Shown: positions 61,995 through 64,000 of the stretch, piece by piece
Layout of the letters: each line of letters begins with the position of its first letter
Numbering within the stretch: the first letter of the stretch is position 1
From: Natrinema altunense
Lineage (GTDB): Archaea; Halobacteriota; Halobacteria; Halobacteriales; Natrialbaceae
Assembly: GCF_000731985.1 (NCBI RefSeq)
Contig: NZ_JNCS01000001.1
Span: 186,001-250,000, forward strand
DNA: 64,000 bases
Reading direction: 5' to 3'
Translations under genes and position numbers: made by a program
The notes under the pieces: generated by a model
Database searches by the model: none
Told to the model about the DNA's origin: nothing
The model's input: the letters and a program-made list of their open reading frames with translations, nothing else

Positions 61995-62795
61995 TCAGTC
62001 CTCGAGACCGAGGTCCTGTGACATCGAGTTGCCGGCGCGGGGAACGCCTTTCACCGTCACCGTCTCGCCGGTCACGAAGGAGGCGGCCGGGCTGGCGAGA
62101 AACTGGACGACATCGGCGATCTCCTCGCCGTAGCCGATGCGGCGATCGGCCTCTTCGCGGGGCGGCATGGCCTCGCTGTCGATGCCGAGCGTGTCGGCGA
62201 CGCCGGGCGTCTGGATCAGGCCGGGTGCGATGCAGTTGACGCGGATGCCGTGCTCGGCCCACTCCGTGGCGAGGGTCTCGGTCAGGCTGATGATCGCGGC
62301 CTTCGACGCGCCGTAGTGGCTCTCGCCGGGCGCGGCGTGCTGGCCGTTTACGCTCGAGAGGTTGATGATGACGCCGCCCGACCCCTCGCGCATGACCTCG
62401 CCGGCGAGTTGCGTACAGTGGACGGTGCTGTTGAGGTTGAGGTCGACGATGGTCTTCCAGCCGTTGGCCGAGATGTCCTCGAACGGCGCGACGAACTCGC
62501 CACCGGCGTTGTTCACCAGGATGTCGACGTCGCCGAACTCGTCGACGGTGTCGTCGACGAGAGCCTGGACCTGGTCGCGCTCGCGGACGTTACACTCGAC
62601 GGCGATGGCCTCGCCAGCGTCCGCGGCCTCGTTGATTCCCTCGGCGACCGGTCCCACGCGGTCCATCGACCGGGAGCAGATCGCCACGTTCGCGCCGCTC
62701 GCTGCGAGCGTTTCCGCGATGGCTCGGCCGATTCCCTGACTCGCACCGGTGACGATCGCGGTCCGCCCCACCACGTCGAAGTCTGGCTCATGCAT
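61995..62795 (-). CDS. Short-chain dehydrogenase/reductase
   Basis: The 266-residue SDR has the cofactor motif TGASQGIGRAIAETLA (about residues 15-30), the NNAGG signature, the catalytic Ser in INLSSVNG, Tyr/Lys in YGASKAA and the IAPGLIQTPG substrate loop. These are the classical SDR features; family members range from glucose dehydrogenases to 3-oxoacyl reductases, so the substrate is open. It lies between mutS and mutL on the same strand. Confidence 0.9.
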   Translation of the reverse strand: MHEPDFDVVGRTAIVTGASQGIGRAIAETLAASGANVAICSRSMDRVGPVAEGINEAADAGEAIAVECNVRERDQVQALVDDTVDEFGDVDILVNNAGGEFVAPFEDISANGWKTIVDLNLNSTVHCTQLAGEVMREGSGGVIINLSSVNGQHAAPGESHYGASKAAIISLTETLATEWAEHGIRVNCIAPGLIQTPGVADTLGIDSEAMPPREEADRRIGYGEEIADVVQFLASPAASFVTGETVTVKGVPRAGNSMSQDLGLED

Positions 62796-63050
62796 CGTGC
62801 TAACGGGTGTCCTAGAATCTCAAAATTCTACCGATGGTGAACAGTTGCCGTACTCGACCAGCACCACCTAGAGGCGACACTCGAGCCCGACGGATGGGAG
62901 CAGCCAGCTCGAGTCGCGGGTACCCGGGCAGTGACGGCGTCGTCCGGTCCTGTCCGTGGTGTTGAGCCCAGTCCGCGGACGGTGAAAGGTCTAAGGGCAC
63001 GCCGATAGTCGATACCCCCGTCGAGTTCGGAGACGGAGTGTTCCATCACC

Positions 63051-63245
63051 ATGCACAACTACACCGTCGACGTCCCCGAGAGGGGAGAACGAGGGATTCG
63101 AATCGAATGTACCGACCACGGTGAATGGGAGGAGTTTCAGCCCGGATACCGGACGGTCGCCTTTTATTGCGAGGGCTGCGGGCTCGAGCTCGAAGTCGAT
63201 CTCCGCAATTGTTACGACTGGCGCGATTTTGGCGAACTGTGCTAA
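63051..63245 (+). CDS. Small zinc-binding protein (64 residues)
   Basis: The frame MHNYTVDVPERGERGIRIEC contains Cys at about 20, a CEGCGLELEVDL pair, and a terminal LRNCYDWRDFGELC, giving five cysteines in 64 residues. This looks like a haloarchaeal zinc-ribbon-like protein of unknown function. The promoter is near an AT-poor stretch; no long upstream frame. Confidence 0.7.
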   Translation: MHNYTVDVPERGERGIRIECTDHGEWEEFQPGYRTVAFYCEGCGLELEVDLRNCYDWRDFGELC

Positions 63246-63624
63246 CGTCCCGTTGGTGGCTGTGGAGCGAGCCCGATCGCCGAGTCACGCCACAGGACTG
63301 AGCCGCGGTTCGCCGACGGAACCTCCCGGTTCGATTCCGCACCTCGCGAGCGCCGTCCCGAAGACCCGCGCGGCCCGAGCGGAACGACGAGTCAAGCGGA
63401 GAGGGAGCAACGGGGGCCGCTGCCGAGTCCGCTCTCGGGGCGGACGGAGCCCGCGGCCGACGCACCGAAACCGCAGGCCGACGCGGGGACAGGGCGGCCG
63501 GAGCTTCCGGCGGCAGCAGTCAGCGTTCACCGGAAACGTGGTGTGTCACTAGGTAGCTAAGGAGTCGGGAGGATATTGACTCGCACTTCGGCGAGTTCGA
63601 ACGTCCCACCGCCCTCGCATGTCG
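63246..63624. other. Intergenic stretch before mutS 3' end
   Basis: About 380 bases of GC-rich sequence without a convincing frame on either strand and no obvious repeat. It separates the small zinc protein from the convergent mutS. Confidence 0.5.
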
Positions 63625-64000
63625 TCACTCCTCGAGTCGCTCCTGGAGGTCCTGGACCGTCGAGACGAGTTCGATCGGCGGCGTCGTGTTCACGTCGAGC
63701 GACTCGAGATCCTCGAGCACGGCTTCGGTTTCGGGGTCGATCGAGCGCGTCTCGGACTCGGCCTCCGTCGGGCCGCCGTCGGTCGACGCCGTCTGAGACG
63801 GGGCCTGTCCCTGGGCCGCCGGTTGCGTCCGCATCGTTCCGCTGCCCAGATCGAACGTGGCCTGGACGGGTTCGCTCGAGCCGCCGCCCTTCGCCTCGAT
63901 GGCTTTTTCCTCGCGGAGCCGTTCCAGGACGTCCCTCGAGCGGTCGACGACGGGATCGGGAACGCCGGCGAGGTCGGCGACGTGAATCCCGTAGCTGCGA
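63625..64000 (-). CDS. mutS: DNA mismatch repair protein MutS (C-terminus; 5' end outside window)
   Basis: The visible 125 residues open with RSYGIHVADLAGVPDPVVDR, a hallmark of the end of the MutS ATPase domain, then a helix RDVLERLREEKAIEAK, an acidic/Gln-rich linker and a helical end ELVSTVQDLQERLEE. MutS recognises mismatches and recruits MutL, encoded 1.7 kb downstream. The rest is cut by the window end. Confidence 0.9.
   Translation of the reverse strand, partial: RSYGIHVADLAGVPDPVVDRSRDVLERLREEKAIEAKGGGSSEPVQATFDLGSGTMRTQPAAQGQAPSQTASTDGGPTEAESETRSIDPETEAVLEDLESLDVNTTPPIELVSTVQDLQERLEE

Noticed and set aside
1-64000. CRISPR array
   Set aside because: No regularly spaced identical repeats seen anywhere in the window.

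Overview
This window is chromosomal DNA from a haloarchaeon. The DNA is GC-rich and most predicted proteins are strongly acidic. Archaeal marker genes are present: ribosomal protein L15e, aRF1 with NIKS and GGQ motifs, CDP-archaeol synthase, archaeal SepF, the sugar regulator GfcR and a Bat-type HTH regulator. Exported proteins carry twin-arginine or lipobox signals typical of halophilic archaea. A member of the Natrialbales is plausible, but I cannot prove the genus from sequence alone.

Layout. 1-2 kb: the start of an iron-type ABC binding lipoprotein and a FilR1-type regulator, each behind a TTAGG-CCTAA palindrome. 2-6.3 kb: housekeeping genes (L15e, a universal stress protein, glutamate mutase sigma subunit, gfcR). 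6.4-12.2 kb: an AT-richer accessory patch around thrS, with a truncated gfcR copy, two exported proteins of unknown function, a degraded IS6-like element and another lipoprotein. 12.3-29.6 kb: core metabolism and translation (pyrE, esterase, carS, glutamate dehydrogenase, proline dehydrogenase, udk, argS, a MinD-like ATPase, aRF1), plus a tandem pair of winged-helix membrane proteins of which the first is frameshifted.

29.7-41.2 kb is the most coherent accessory block. It holds an epimerase, a flippase-like membrane protein, an RGP/UDP-arabinopyranose-mutase-like protein, an FbpA/FbpB iron importer fused as an operon to a GT-C-like membrane glycosyltransferase, a dolichol-phosphate-sugar-synthase-like GT2, and a two-gene FAD/[3Fe-4S] GMC dehydrogenase. 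Five palindromes of the form TTTAGGY-NN-RCCTAAA sit at the promoters here and two more near position 1-1300. They look like one DtxR/IdeR/SirR-type iron regulon that links iron import, cell-surface glycosylation and a membrane-attached oxidoreductase.

41.2-54 kb: SRAP protein, tRNA-Ser(GGA) with decayed copies of its 3' end beside it, ridA, ilvA, citrate synthase, a Bat-like regulator, cspA, sepF, a CBS protein, an ABC-2 exporter and an RNB ribonuclease. 54.0-55.4 kb: a 1.37-kb insertion in the ribonuclease 3' end, flanked by 19-bp direct repeats and containing an intact IS6-family element. 55.5-64 kb: GNAT, KDG kinase, RNA 3'-phosphate cyclase, a secreted precursor with a ten-cysteine C-terminus resembling the halocin C8 precursor, endonuclease-type MutL, an SDR and the C-terminus of MutS.

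The best candidates for new biology are the halocin-C8-like precursor (58588-59427) and the iron-box regulon coupling an ATPase-less Fbp importer to surface-glycan genes (30.7-41.2 kb).
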